Below, one piece after another: positions 8,458-16,822 of a DNA stretch of 55,864 nt. Position 1 is the stretch's first letter; every line of letters begins with the position of its first letter. The notes under the pieces were generated by a model. It saw only the letters and a list, made by a program, of their open reading frames with translations. It did no database searches and was not told the DNA's origin. The position numbers and the translations under genes were made by a program. The stretch is from an uncultured archaeon (GTDB lineage: Archaea; Thermoproteota; Bathyarchaeia; TCS64). The stretch is from NCBI GenBank assembly GCA_938048735.1, contig CALIUM010000004.1:1-55864 (forward strand), written 5' to 3'.

Positions 8458-8706
8458 TTGGTGAGATATTTGGGTGAGCTAGTTAATGTCTCAGTGAAGG
8501 TTCCAAGAGAGTTGAGGGAGAAGATGCGGAGGGTTGACGTGGACTGGAGCGAGTACCTAAGAGGGGCCATAGAGGCAAAGGTTAGGGCCGAGATCTCTAG
8601 AAACGCGATGAGGGTTCTGGACGAGATCCGTGGGAGGACGGGAGAGGTGCCTACGGAGGAGCTTGTGAGATGGATAAGGGAGGACAGGCGGAGAGGCCCA
8701 GAATAG
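8458..8706 (+). CDS. vapB: VapB antitoxin, ribbon-helix-helix type
   Basis: The product is 82 residues, with a ribbon-helix-helix N terminus (VNVSVKVPRELREKMRRV, WSEYLRGAIEAKV) and a charged C-terminal toxin-binding tail (VPTEELVRWIREDRR). It neutralises the VapC encoded immediately downstream and probably represses the pair. TTG 8458 and GTG 8461 are adjacent in frame; the TATA spacing does not separate them. The gene overlaps vapC by 37 bases, so the two are translationally linked. Confidence 0.85.
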   Translation: MVRYLGELVNVSVKVPRELREKMRRVDVDWSEYLRGAIEAKVRAEISRNAMRVLDEIRGRTGEVPTEELVRWIREDRRRGPE

Positions 8707-9140
8707 TCATCGACGCCAGTGTAGCAGCCAAATGGGTCATCCCCGGGGAGCCCTGGGAGGCTGAGGCCAGAGACCTCATGGAGAAGATAGCCTCAGGGGA
8801 GGTGGAGGCATACGCTCCACCCATCCTCCCCTACGAGGTGGCCTCCGTCATATGGAGGGCGATATCCCAAGGGTTGTCCAAGCTCAGCGAAGGAGCCGAG
8901 GCCCTGAGGGCCCTCGGACAACTTGACCTCAGAATCAAAGCGATGGACTGGGAGGACCTAGCAGAGATCCTGGAAATAGCCATCACAACCAAACTAACCG
9001 TATACGACTCAGCATACCTCCAACTCACTAGGAGGAGGGCAGCCAAACTCATCACAGCCGACGATGAACTGAGAAGAAGAGGGGAAAACATAGCCGAAAT
9101 AGTCCTCCTAAGAGACCTCAACCTTACCACAAAGCAATAA
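8670..9140 (+). CDS. vapC: VapC toxin, PIN-domain ribonuclease
   Basis: The product is 156 residues, with the PIN acidic residues in place: Asp in RIVIDASVAAKWV (about residue 15), Glu in ILPYEVASV, Asp in TVYDSAYLQL and Asp in LITADDELRRR. VapC toxins cut tRNA or rRNA when released from the antitoxin. The annotated ATG lies within vapB; the PIN fold itself starts about 10 residues later, but no better start exists downstream. The locus appears intact. Confidence 0.92.
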   Translation: MDKGGQAERPRIVIDASVAAKWVIPGEPWEAEARDLMEKIASGEVEAYAPPILPYEVASVIWRAISQGLSKLSEGAEALRALGQLDLRIKAMDWEDLAEILEIAITTKLTVYDSAYLQLTRRRAAKLITADDELRRRGENIAEIVLLRDLNLTTKQ

Positions 9141-9502
9141 GTACAGAAGCCGCTGCTAAAGGGCCCCATAGCCCCCTCCCCATTATTAAAGGTCTTCGAG
9201 AAATACGCCCCAACAATAAACCCCAACACCCTCAAGTTAATACAGAAATCCCCATGCAACGACCCGGGGGCATAAACCCACAGTCGAACTTAAGGCCCAA
9301 AGCTTCCAATTCCCTTTTATTATTTTTTACTGCAACCCTGAGATTCCGTACCAGAATCTTAACAGAAAAAACTAATTAAGGGTAGAGGCAGATACAAAAG
9401 CTAATTGTTCACAACCTCTTAGACAATATGATAGAATCAGAGCATCTTTCCCCCTTCAAAGTATAATAAGGATAACTTTTTGTACTTGTTAACCGAGGTT
9501 TC
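9141..9502. other. Region without a clear gene
   Basis: An open plus-strand stretch follows the vapC stop and encodes about 40 residues (for example KVFEKYAPTINPNTLKLI) before a TAA near 9275, but it has no start codon and no recognisable family. The rest is AT-rich. No hairpin terminator stands out. Confidence 0.35.
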
Positions 9503-9756
9503 ATGGCTTCTCCTTTGGGCTCAACGATCTTCATAAAGGATGTGGATGAGGAGGCATATAGGAGCTTAAGAGCGAGGCCGTGAAGTCGGGGTTGAGGGAT
9601 GTGGATAGGTTGAGAAGGGCTGCGGAGGTTATGGACCTTAATGGGGCCAAGCTCACGCAGAGGGAGGGCTGGTCTTCTGTTGAGGTGATAAGGAGTTGGA
9701 GGGAGCTTCGCAAACCCCAGTGGCCGACGCCATGGCAGTGGCGATATCATGCTTAG
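9503..9756 (+). pseudogene. VapB-like antitoxin, frameshifted
   Basis: The ATG at 9503 begins STIFIKDVDEEAYRSL, the start of a common archaeal VapB family, then runs into TGA. After a one-base shift, the homology continues as LKSEAVKSGLRDVDRLRRAA and later GWSSVEVIRSWRELRKP, a typical C-terminal tail. A weak vapC-like trace (VADAMAVAISCL) follows to about 9840. The locus is decayed. The minus-strand frame over the same DNA has no merit. Confidence 0.65.
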
Positions 9757-9940
9757 AGCCCATCCAGCCGCCCAGCTCTCAGGATCCGTATTGCGCCTTC
9801 TCAGCCCTCGATCTTGCGTTGGGAATGTTGAGATAGCAAAAGGTGAGCAGCATCTGGATGCTTAGATTTTATGTGCTCCTTGTCAAGATCATGTTGGTAG
9901 AACTCCTCTTCGCAGTACAACTTAAGCTGATGTTGGGAAG

Positions 9941-9949
9941 CTTTATAAA
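9941..9949 (+). promoter_or_regulatory. TATA box of vapBC pair 2
   Basis: CTTTATAAA lies 32-40 bases before the ATG at 9981, predicting a start of transcription near 9970 and a short leader. It directly precedes a perfect inverted repeat at 9953-9971. Confidence 0.6.
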
Positions 9950-9952
9950 CCC

Positions 9953-9971
9953 GTATTACTCATTGTAATAC
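9953..9971 (+). promoter_or_regulatory. Inverted-repeat operator of vapBC pair 2
   Basis: GTATTAC-TCATT-GTAATAC is a perfect 7-base inverted repeat with a 5-base spacer, between the TATA box and the vapB start and over the predicted transcription start. Its position fits autorepression by the ribbon-helix-helix antitoxin encoded just downstream (inference from what is known of VapB families). Confidence 0.6.
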
Positions 9972-9980
9972 AGTGACTCG

Positions 9981-10205
9981 ATGAGCATCATCACAATCAG
10001 AGTTACAAGGGAGATGAAGGAAAAGTTGGAAAAATATAATGTTAATGTAAGCGAGACTGTCAGGGAGTTACTTAATAAATATCTTATAGAGTTAGAATTG
10101 AAGGATCTTGCGGAAAGACTCGAGCTGTTAAAAGAGCGCCTAAGTGGGAAAATAGATCCAAAATTGGTCGTTGAGCTTGTGCGGGGGGATAGGGAGACAC
10201 GGTGA
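9981..10205 (+). CDS. vapB: VapB antitoxin, ribbon-helix-helix (CopG) type
   Basis: The product is 74 residues with an N-terminal ribbon-helix-helix (MSIITIRVTREMKEKLEKY, NVSETVRELLNKYL) and an acidic/basic tail that would wrap the toxin. It is expected to neutralise the downstream VapC and bind the palindrome at 9953-9971. The stop overlaps the vapC start by four bases (GTGA at 10202-10205), so the toxin starts with GTG. Confidence 0.88.
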   Translation: MSIITIRVTREMKEKLEKYNVNVSETVRELLNKYLIELELKDLAERLELLKERLSGKIDPKLVVELVRGDRETR

Positions 10206-10639
10206 GATACCTTCTTGATGCGTCGGCGCTCCTGCCACTGGTCACCAAGCGTGGCGGACAGCTAATAGTTGAAGCGTCCCGCGAGAATCTGGTTACAACG
10301 GACCTCGCATTATATGAAGCTTGCAACAGTCTATGGAAGCTTACAACATTACTGAAGTCGATATCTCTGGAAGACGCCCTGGATGTCGCTGCCATGCTTA
10401 AGGAGTTAGTTATGAGAAACATAATCAAATCAATAAATTTCACTAAGCTGGACTCTTCCGAAACACTCAAGAGAGCCTACAAAGAACCGCTGACCTTCTA
10501 TGATGCCTCATATATCGCAGCCGCCCAGAGCACAGAAGCCATCCTAGTAACAGAAGATGAAAAGCTGCGAAAAGCAGCAGGCAAGTTCGTGAAAACGATA
10601 ACTTACACAGACCTAGAAAGCAGACTAACCCAATGTTAA
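10202..10639 (+). CDS. vapC: VapC toxin, PIN-domain ribonuclease
   Basis: The product is 145 residues with the PIN metal-binding acids: Asp6 (YLLDASALL), a Glu in DLALYEACNSL, an Asp in FYDASYIAAA and an Asp/Glu in LVTEDEKLRK. The GTG start overlaps the antitoxin stop. The sequence appears intact and of normal length, so this is the second complete VapBC pair of the cluster. Confidence 0.92.
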   Translation: MRYLLDASALLPLVTKRGGQLIVEASRENLVTTDLALYEACNSLWKLTTLLKSISLEDALDVAAMLKELVMRNIIKSINFTKLDSSETLKRAYKEPLTFYDASYIAAAQSTEAILVTEDEKLRKAAGKFVKTITYTDLESRLTQC

Positions 10640-11078
10640 TAGGTTCCCAAGCGTAATCCTCCACGAGATCATCACGGTTCCCCAGTAGAGCTATAGGATT
10701 AAACCTCTACAGACAGCTAACCCTGACAGCAGTCCAGCGAGTGATGCCCCTGAGATATCCCAGGAGCAGCCTCCTCTCCTTCCTGGTGAATATATAGCTT
10801 CTCAACCTTCCAGTTCGCAACCGTTGGGAGGTTGGGAGGGGCTTGATTCTCAACCTGTTTCTTGAAAGGGGATTGTTCTCTTAATCGGAACAGTACTCGC
10901 AGCTGTTGGGTAGTTCAGAAATTAAGGATCAAAGATGGAGTTGATGGGGGAAGCGGAAGGGCATCGTGGTGGTCGTGATCCTGGATTAGATATCTGAATT
11001 AGATGTGGAGATTGGATGGAGGTTGTGGTGGGGAAGGGAGAGGCCACATAGGGGGTGGGATCTGGGACCTAAACCAGC
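10640..11078. other. Non-coding gap between vapC and endonuclease Q
   Basis: No gene is supported in these 439 bases. A short plus-strand peptide end (IVLLIGTVLAAVG then TAG near 10912) resembles the hydrophobic C terminus of a membrane or surface protein and may be a remnant. No repeats or promoter motifs stand out. Confidence 0.4.
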
Positions 11079-12422
11079 TTAGAGGAATTCTCTTAAAGAC
11101 CTCTGCCTGGCTCCCCCTTTCTCCCTCTCCCCCCTAACCCTCTCAGCCTTCTCCGCCTCCCCACCCGCCTCAGCCTCCCTAGCCACACCTTCACCCCTCT
11201 CCGGGAAGATTATGATCTGCCCGTAGACGCCGTCATATCCTGGGACAACCCTGACCCTCCCCTCCCTGACGCGTATTATGGCCTCGGCCACAGCGGGGTC
11301 AACCACCTTCACAAGCTCGTCGAATCCAGCATCTATCAAGACCGAATACTCACTCCCGAAATGTGAGATGAGGGTGTTGTAGATGCTCCAGACCCTCCCC
11401 GAGCTCGGTGAACCCGCACCTATAACGGCTGAGATGACCTCGGATAGGGGGAGGAGATGTATATAGCCTGGTGAGCCTGGAGGCCTGAAGCCGGGCGGGC
11501 GGTCGGCGAGCTCCTCAACACGCTGCTCAACACCCTTCGTCATCCTCCTATGGCAGACCGGGCACCTATCCCCAAGCCTTATCGCCTCCTCAGGCGGGAG
11601 GGAGACCCCGCAACCCCTGTGCCCCGTCCAGTGATACTTGCCATACGCCGGGTCGGTCTCGATGGTGAACCTCAGAATATTCGGGTCCCTCCTCTTAATC
11701 GAGTCGAGCAACAGCCAGTAGGATAACTTTTCAAGCTCGAACACATTTGCCTCCCTCCCGAGCCTCCAGGGCCAGCTCGAGTGAGAGTCGCTGTTGGACA
11801 GCAGGGCGAAGCCGTCGAGGGAGCTTAGACGCCAGTTCATCCTCGGATCAGAGGATAAACCCGTCTCAAGGGCATACACATATCTAGTCATATCCTGATA
11901 GCAGTCCTCCATCCTGTCAAAGCCGCTGAAGGCCCCGAAGACGCTGAACCAGGGGGTCCAGGCATGGGCCGGGAAGACCATATTATCCCTCGAGGTCTCC
12001 ATAACCTCCTCCACGAGATGAGCCGCCGAGATATCCAAGGTCGGCCTACCATCGGCCTCGAGATCCCCATACCTGGAGAGCCTATCATTCAACTGCTCAG
12101 CGACCTCTATGCTCGGCGTCAATATCACATGGTGGACCTTCTTCCTCCCCCCCTCCCAGGTATAGACCGTCGAGACCTCCCCAGTGACCATGAAATAGAC
12201 ATCGGAGAGGGATGGCTCCACAGGCCTATACAAGCCCATCTCAGGGGAGTAGGTGAGCCTCTCCTTAATTTCACGAAGCCACCTCGGATGGGTGAAGTCA
12301 CCAGTCCCAACGAGAGATAACCCCTTAACCCGGGCGAAGCGGGCTATCTCAGGGATATTCATATTTGAGCTCGTAGCCCGGCTATACCTACTATGAATAT
12401 GGAGATCAGCTATAACCCTCAA
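11079..12422 (-). CDS. Endonuclease Q (PHP-domain DNA repair nuclease)
   Basis: The 447-residue protein begins MRVIADLHIHSRYSRATS, the PHP metal-binding motif, with LVGTGDFTHP, VFPAHAWTPWFS and LLSNSDSHSSWPWRLG as further metal-site segments. A zinc-ribbon-like part (GHRGCGVSL and CPVCHRRM, about residues 268-292) and a region with NTLISHFGSEYSVL complete the EndoQ architecture. Endonuclease Q cuts DNA 5' of deaminated bases (uracil, hypoxanthine) and abasic sites. The start is TTG at 12422, preceded by a TATA-like element near 12446-12456, again leaderless. The last 35 residues are a charged low-complexity tail. It is transcribed alone. Confidence 0.88.
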   Translation of the reverse strand: MRVIADLHIHSRYSRATSSNMNIPEIARFARVKGLSLVGTGDFTHPRWLREIKERLTYSPEMGLYRPVEPSLSDVYFMVTGEVSTVYTWEGGRKKVHHVILTPSIEVAEQLNDRLSRYGDLEADGRPTLDISAAHLVEEVMETSRDNMVFPAHAWTPWFSVFGAFSGFDRMEDCYQDMTRYVYALETGLSSDPRMNWRLSSLDGFALLSNSDSHSSWPWRLGREANVFELEKLSYWLLLDSIKRRDPNILRFTIETDPAYGKYHWTGHRGCGVSLPPEEAIRLGDRCPVCHRRMTKGVEQRVEELADRPPGFRPPGSPGYIHLLPLSEVISAVIGAGSPSSGRVWSIYNTLISHFGSEYSVLIDAGFDELVKVVDPAVAEAIIRVREGRVRVVPGYDGVYGQIIIFPERGEGVAREAEAGGEAEKAERVRGEREKGGARQRSLREFL

Positions 12423-12600
12423 ACCATAAGCCTACCATACCTCAACAAAAATAAACTTATTTACATTTCCTAGGAGAACCCACCCCCATCAAAAAATTAT
12501 AATTCGATAGAGATGAACCCAAAATATCTCGCAAATATGTGATTAATTATGATCGAGGAAAGAGTTAAGTGTTTTAAGCTGGATTGATCTGTTGGCTTGA

Positions 12601-13756
12601 ATGGAACCCGACCCACTAAGCATGGCCGAGGAGCTCATGACAGACTTCGCATACCGGACGGGGATTCTGGGGGTGGGAGGCCGAGGAGGTACCTCTGGAC
12701 AGATGCCTTCGCGGTCTGCAATCTCCTAGGGCTCTACCACGGGAGGGGCGACGAGAGGTATAGGGAGCTCGCACTTAGAACCGTCGAACAGGTTCACCTC
12801 ATCCTAGGAAGGCACAGGGAGGACGACCCAAGAAGGGGCTGGCTGAGCGGGCTGAGCGAAGAGGAGGGGCTGAGGCACCCCACAATAGGAGGCTTAAGGA
12901 TTGGTAAGAGGCTCCCAGAGAGGAGGCCAGGTGAACCCCTAGACGAGGCTTTAGAGTGGAGCGGGACGGCCAATACTACCACTATCTCACCAGGTGGATG
13001 CATGCATTAAACAGGGTCAGCGAGGGGCTGGGGGACCCAAGATACAACCAATGGGCCATAGAGCTCGCCAAGAGGGTGCATGAGGCATTCATCTACAGAG
13101 CCCCAGACGGGCGGAGGCTTATCCACTGGAAGATGAGCATAGACCTGACCCGACCCCTGACCCCCTCTATGGGCCAACACGACCCACTAGACGGCTTCGT
13201 CATCTACAATGAGATACAAGCCTCCGCTCCAGCGGAGAGGAACTGGCCAAGCCTCAACAGGGAGATCGGGGAGCTGGAGGAGATCTGCGGGGAGATGGAC
13301 TGGACCACGGACGACCCCCTCGGCATAGGAGGCCTCCTCTGGAACGCCTACCTCCTAGCCAAGCTCATCTCAAGAGGCCGCGTAGAGCGCATGGATCTCC
13401 TAATCGAAGCCCTAAGCGCCTCCCTGATCGGCCTAGCATCACACTCAGAGTCCGGAGCCCTCAGTCTCCCAGCCAGCAGGAGGCTTGCCTTCAGGGAGAT
13501 GGGATTAATCATCGGCCTCAAGGCTGCGGAGAGGCTTCAGAGGCTAGCTTCAACAGATCCAAGGCTCTCCAGAGACAAAGAGCTGAGCTCAATGGTTAAG
13601 GGTCTAACCCACTACTCCAAGCTGGCAGATGAGATCGAGAGGTTCTGGCTCAAACCCATAAACAGGGAGAACGAGCTCTGGAGGGAGCATAGGGAGATAA
13701 ACATGGTCATGCTCGCCACAAGCCTAGCGCCAGACGGCTTCCTAGGAGGAGACTAA
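12601..13756 (+). pseudogene. Putative alpha/alpha-barrel (six-hairpin) protein, two frameshifts
   Basis: Three frames must be joined: MAEELMTDFAYRTGIL from ATG 12601; RPRRYLWTDAFAVCNLLGLY onward after a shift near the G run at 12669-12673; and DGQYYHYLTRWMHALNRV onward after a shift near 12956-12960, where one missing G (GAGTGG-GAG) would restore the frame. The joined product is about 385 residues, helical, rich in Trp, and reminiscent of six-hairpin barrels such as epimerase/glycosidase-like proteins. I do not know the exact family. Both lesions are single G changes, so an assembly error is possible. Confidence 0.6.
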
Positions 13757-13827
13757 AAACATGAATAAAAATTCTATGAAATCGATCCAATATGCTTGAA
13801 TCATCTATCGACTCCTTACAGACACCA

Positions 13828-14487
13828 TCATCCCACATAAATTATATGATAAAAGTATAATAGGTATATCCCTGCTATAATCAAAAATATGCCACTAGAT
13901 CTTTGAATCAAGGGTGTGGCATACCCTATCTTCTCTATCATCAATTCTTTAACTCTAGCCATCAGGATCCCAGTTACGATGAGGGGAAGACCAACCCCAA
14001 CCGAGTAGGCGAGAAACATCATCACACCATTTATGAGTCCCCTACTCATAGCATAAAACAATAGGGATAGGAATATCGGGGCTGAGCACCCGACGGCAGC
14101 CAAGCCATATGAGAGGCCGAAGAGGTAGAGGCCTGTTAGCCCACCCCGCCCGATGAACCCCAAGGGCAGAGAGATGTGGAGAACCCCCAGATTCATCAGG
14201 GTAATGACACCCATAAGGATCATCACGATCCCCGCGATGAGCGTCAGCAAGGGGATTAATTGGGGGAGGAGGGCCCCGAGGCTCGAGGCAGATAGACCTA
14301 TCAAGGAGAAGATGGATATAAGGCCTAGGGTGCAAACTAAGCCGCCAAAGATAGCCCTTCTCACATCCAGTCTAGAGCCTAGGAAGTAGGCCAGATATCC
14401 AGGGAGAAGTGCATAGCCGCAGGGGGATAGGAGGGAGAAGACGCCCGATATGAAGGCGAAGGCGAATCCTGTAAGATCCAACACCAT
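13828..14487 (-). CDS. ccdA: CcdA-type membrane thiol-disulfide transporter
   Basis: The product is 219 residues with about six hydrophobic helices. The two conserved cysteine motifs are visible: SLLSPCGYALLPGYLAYF near residue 20 and GLAAVGCSAPIFLSLLF near residue 130. CcdA/DsbD-beta proteins carry electrons from cytoplasmic thioredoxin across the membrane. Nine bases separate it from the upstream tlpA-like gene, so the two form a redox operon: CcdA would keep the TlpA-like thioredoxin reduced. No cytochrome c genes are seen nearby, so the final target is unclear. Confidence 0.9.
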   Translation of the reverse strand: MVLDLTGFAFAFISGVFSLLSPCGYALLPGYLAYFLGSRLDVRRAIFGGLVCTLGLISIFSLIGLSASSLGALLPQLIPLLTLIAGIVMILMGVITLMNLGVLHISLPLGFIGRGGLTGLYLFGLSYGLAAVGCSAPIFLSLLFYAMSRGLINGVMMFLAYSVGVGLPLIVTGILMARVKELMIEKIGYATPLIQRSSGIFLIIAGIYLLYFYHIIYVG

Positions 14488-14496
14488 ACCCTCATT

Positions 14497-15030
14497 CTAC
14501 CCCTTCAGGAGGGCCTCTATCTCCCCCCGAATCACCCCCTCAGATGTCAACCCCACATGCCTATACCTGACACATCCATCCTTATCTATGATTACATACG
14601 TCGGGATGCCAGTTACACCGTATATCTGAGCCAAAGGTGGATCCATGGTATCCCTAGCATGGATCCATGTAGCCCCCCCCCCCCTAACCCAGCTCCTGAG
14701 CCTATCCTCTGTATCATAGACGGGATCAACGCTGATCGAGATCAGGACTATCCGCCCCCCATACTCCTCCCATAGAACCTTAAGCCCTGGCATCGACGCC
14801 CTACAGGGGCCACACCATGTGGCCATAAAATCAAGGAGCACAACCTTCCCCCTAAAATCCTTCAGCTGAAATGGTCTCCCATCCAGATCCCTCAGAGAAA
14901 AGTTCGGTGCCTCAGAACCAGGTGAGCGGCATCCGGCCCCCGGCTTGAGGAGCTGCCAAACGCCCCCGAGGAGGATCACAAAGGCGCATGCGATTATAAG
15001 CCAGCGAAAAACTCCTCTCAAAACCCCCAT
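14497..15030 (-). CDS. TlpA/ResA-like membrane-anchored thioredoxin
   Basis: From ATG 15030 the product is 177 residues: an N-terminal membrane anchor (VFRWLIIACAFVILLGGVW) and an extracytoplasmic redoxin domain with the active site ATWCGPCRASMP and the cis-proline TGIPTYVIID. It reduces disulfides outside the cell, fed by the adjacent CcdA. A longer frame runs to 15162, but a TATA-like element (TTTATATT, about 15060-15068) lies inside it, and transcription would begin near 15037; I therefore choose 15030. Confidence 0.88.
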   Translation of the reverse strand: MGVLRGVFRWLIIACAFVILLGGVWQLLKPGAGCRSPGSEAPNFSLRDLDGRPFQLKDFRGKVVLLDFMATWCGPCRASMPGLKVLWEEYGGRIVLISISVDPVYDTEDRLRSWVRGGGATWIHARDTMDPPLAQIYGVTGIPTYVIIDKDGCVRYRHVGLTSEGVIRGEIEALLKG

Positions 15031-15294
15031 CACTGAAACAATCTTCCAGAAATCAGTCAATATAAACTTTATTTTGCAACTTTTTAATTTCGAATAATCT
15101 ATTCCTAAAATTCCAGCATAAGAGGTCATAAAAACATCAAAATAATTATTAAACATGATCATAATTTTGGTGAAAACTAACTATCAAAATATAGGAGAGA
15201 AAATTTATATAACTTTCCTATATCTAGTTTAAGATTCCTGAAGAGATAACATGTTAGAGCGACTAATTTAAAATATGGAAAACTACCATCTGGA

Positions 15295-16176
15295 ATGTGG
15301 GAGTTGTCGATAAGGATCGTCCCGGAGCCCGAGAGGCTGGAGTTCAAGGGGGATTGGTTCACCTTCAATGGCTTTGAGAACTTCCCCGAGTTTCTAGCCC
15401 AGGAGTTCAAGGTTCCCAAAGGGGACTGGAGCATAGGCTTCAAGCCCGAGGGGGAGGGGACGGGAATCCAGGTTAGAGATGGAAGGATAGAGCTCTGGGG
15501 GGATGAGAGGATCTGCTATGCGACAATCCTCCAGCTCATCATGCAGAGCGGGGGGAGGCTGCCAGAGGCGACCATCCAAGAGGGCCTCAGATTCAGTTTT
15601 AGGGGTTTCCACCTAGATATAGCCCGGGGAGGGGTCCCAAGGGTCGAGACCTTCAAGAGGATCCTCAGATGGCTGTTCATCCTAAAATATGATCATCTAG
15701 CCATATACCTTGAGGACCTTCTCCCCTGGAGGAGGTATCCCCAGATAGGGGGGCTGAGGGGGAGGCTTCAAGAAAAGGAGTTGAGGGAGGTGATAGAATA
15801 CGGGGAGAGGCTCGGGGTTGAGGTCCTCCCCTCCCTAGAGCTCTCAGGCCACATGGAGAACATCCTAACCCTCCCAGAGTTCAAATCCTACAGTGAATGG
15901 CACAACCCAAGGGAGGGGTGCCTAGCCCTAGGAGACCCTGAGGCTAGGGAGTTCGCCTACAGCCTCCTCGAAGAGGTTCTAGAACTCTTCCCATCCAGGT
16001 ACATCCACCTGGGAGGGGATGAGACCTGGGCCCTGGGGAGGGGGAGAAGCCTCAACAGGACCTGGAGATTCGAAGGGCCGAGGCTAGGCCCCTCCTACCA
16101 ATATCGAATCCACTCCCCTCATCCCCTAGGAGGTAGCCCCACCCTCCCGCCCTCCTCCTCTCCCCAAACCTATTAA
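15295..16176 (+). pseudogene. GH20 beta-N-acetylhexosaminidase, C-terminally truncated
   Basis: The 293-residue frame has the GH20 N-terminal domain and the first half of the catalytic barrel: SFRGFHLDIARGGVP near residue 100 and the catalytic Asp242-Glu243 in YIHLGGDETWALGRGRS. The recognisable family sequence stops at about 16077 (RTWRFEG). The remaining residues, to 16176, are antisense to the convergent kinase gene and look like noise (HSPHPLGGSPTLPP). About half of the usual barrel is missing. A TATA-like stretch (about 15268-15278) precedes the ATG, so it may still be transcribed. The intact enzyme would remove terminal GlcNAc or GalNAc. Confidence 0.8.
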
Positions 16177-16558
16177 CCCCATAGGCTATGGAGCCTGTTC
16201 CGGATATGACCACGACGCCGGGTTTACAGGCCGTGGCTCCAGCCACGGCGATCGCTGCATCGGTGTCCACGAAGACCCTTCCCGCTATGCCGAGGCCCTG
16301 CATTATATCATTGAAAATCCTCTTTCCCCTTGGCCCTTCAGCTCCAGCCATACCTAGATATGCAACATCAACCCTCTGGATCCCCTGGCATCCCTTGAGA
16401 GCCCTAGTCACCGCTTCCTCTATGGCTCTCCTCGCCCCTTCAACTCCAATTGTTATATAGTTGGACGGACCGCTGAGGCCTGCGCTTAAAACCCCCTCAT
16501 CTGATAACAGGCAGATGGTCTTTGTTGCGCCCCCATCGATACCCATAACATAAATCAA
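16052..16558 (-). pseudogene. BadF/N-acetylglucosamine-kinase-type ATPase, C-terminally truncated
   Basis: The 168-residue product begins with the sugar-kinase phosphate loop GIDGGATKTICLLSD and keeps FVDTDAAIAVAGA, VVISGTGSIAYGVN and GWGYLLGDEGSGFDIGRRGL, hallmarks of BadF/GlcNAc kinases. Those are about 300 residues long; here family sequence ends near 16070 and is followed only by RISRSC. The start is TTG 16558 or the in-frame ATG at 16546. The gene runs into the truncated GH20 gene. Intact, it would phosphorylate the amino sugar released by such a hexosaminidase. Confidence 0.8.
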
Positions 16559-16822
16559 GGCCCCTCTACCCTCATGTCACATCGAGCATTTTTCTAATTA
16601 TCGAAAATCGTCTTGAAAAATCTTAATAGTCACTCAAGAGTTTCACTCGTGAACATCACCGTGTGAATAAGCATCTTCGTTGTGAGTTCAGTACCAAACT
16701 ATGCCTTTAACCTTGGTCACCGACCTGTTGATTCAGCTTTTGAAGGAAATGTTTAAGAGTGCTCCTTCTATCATCGTAAATCTCGAGGGAATGTAATATC
16801 TTGTATTTTCTTTAATATTCTT

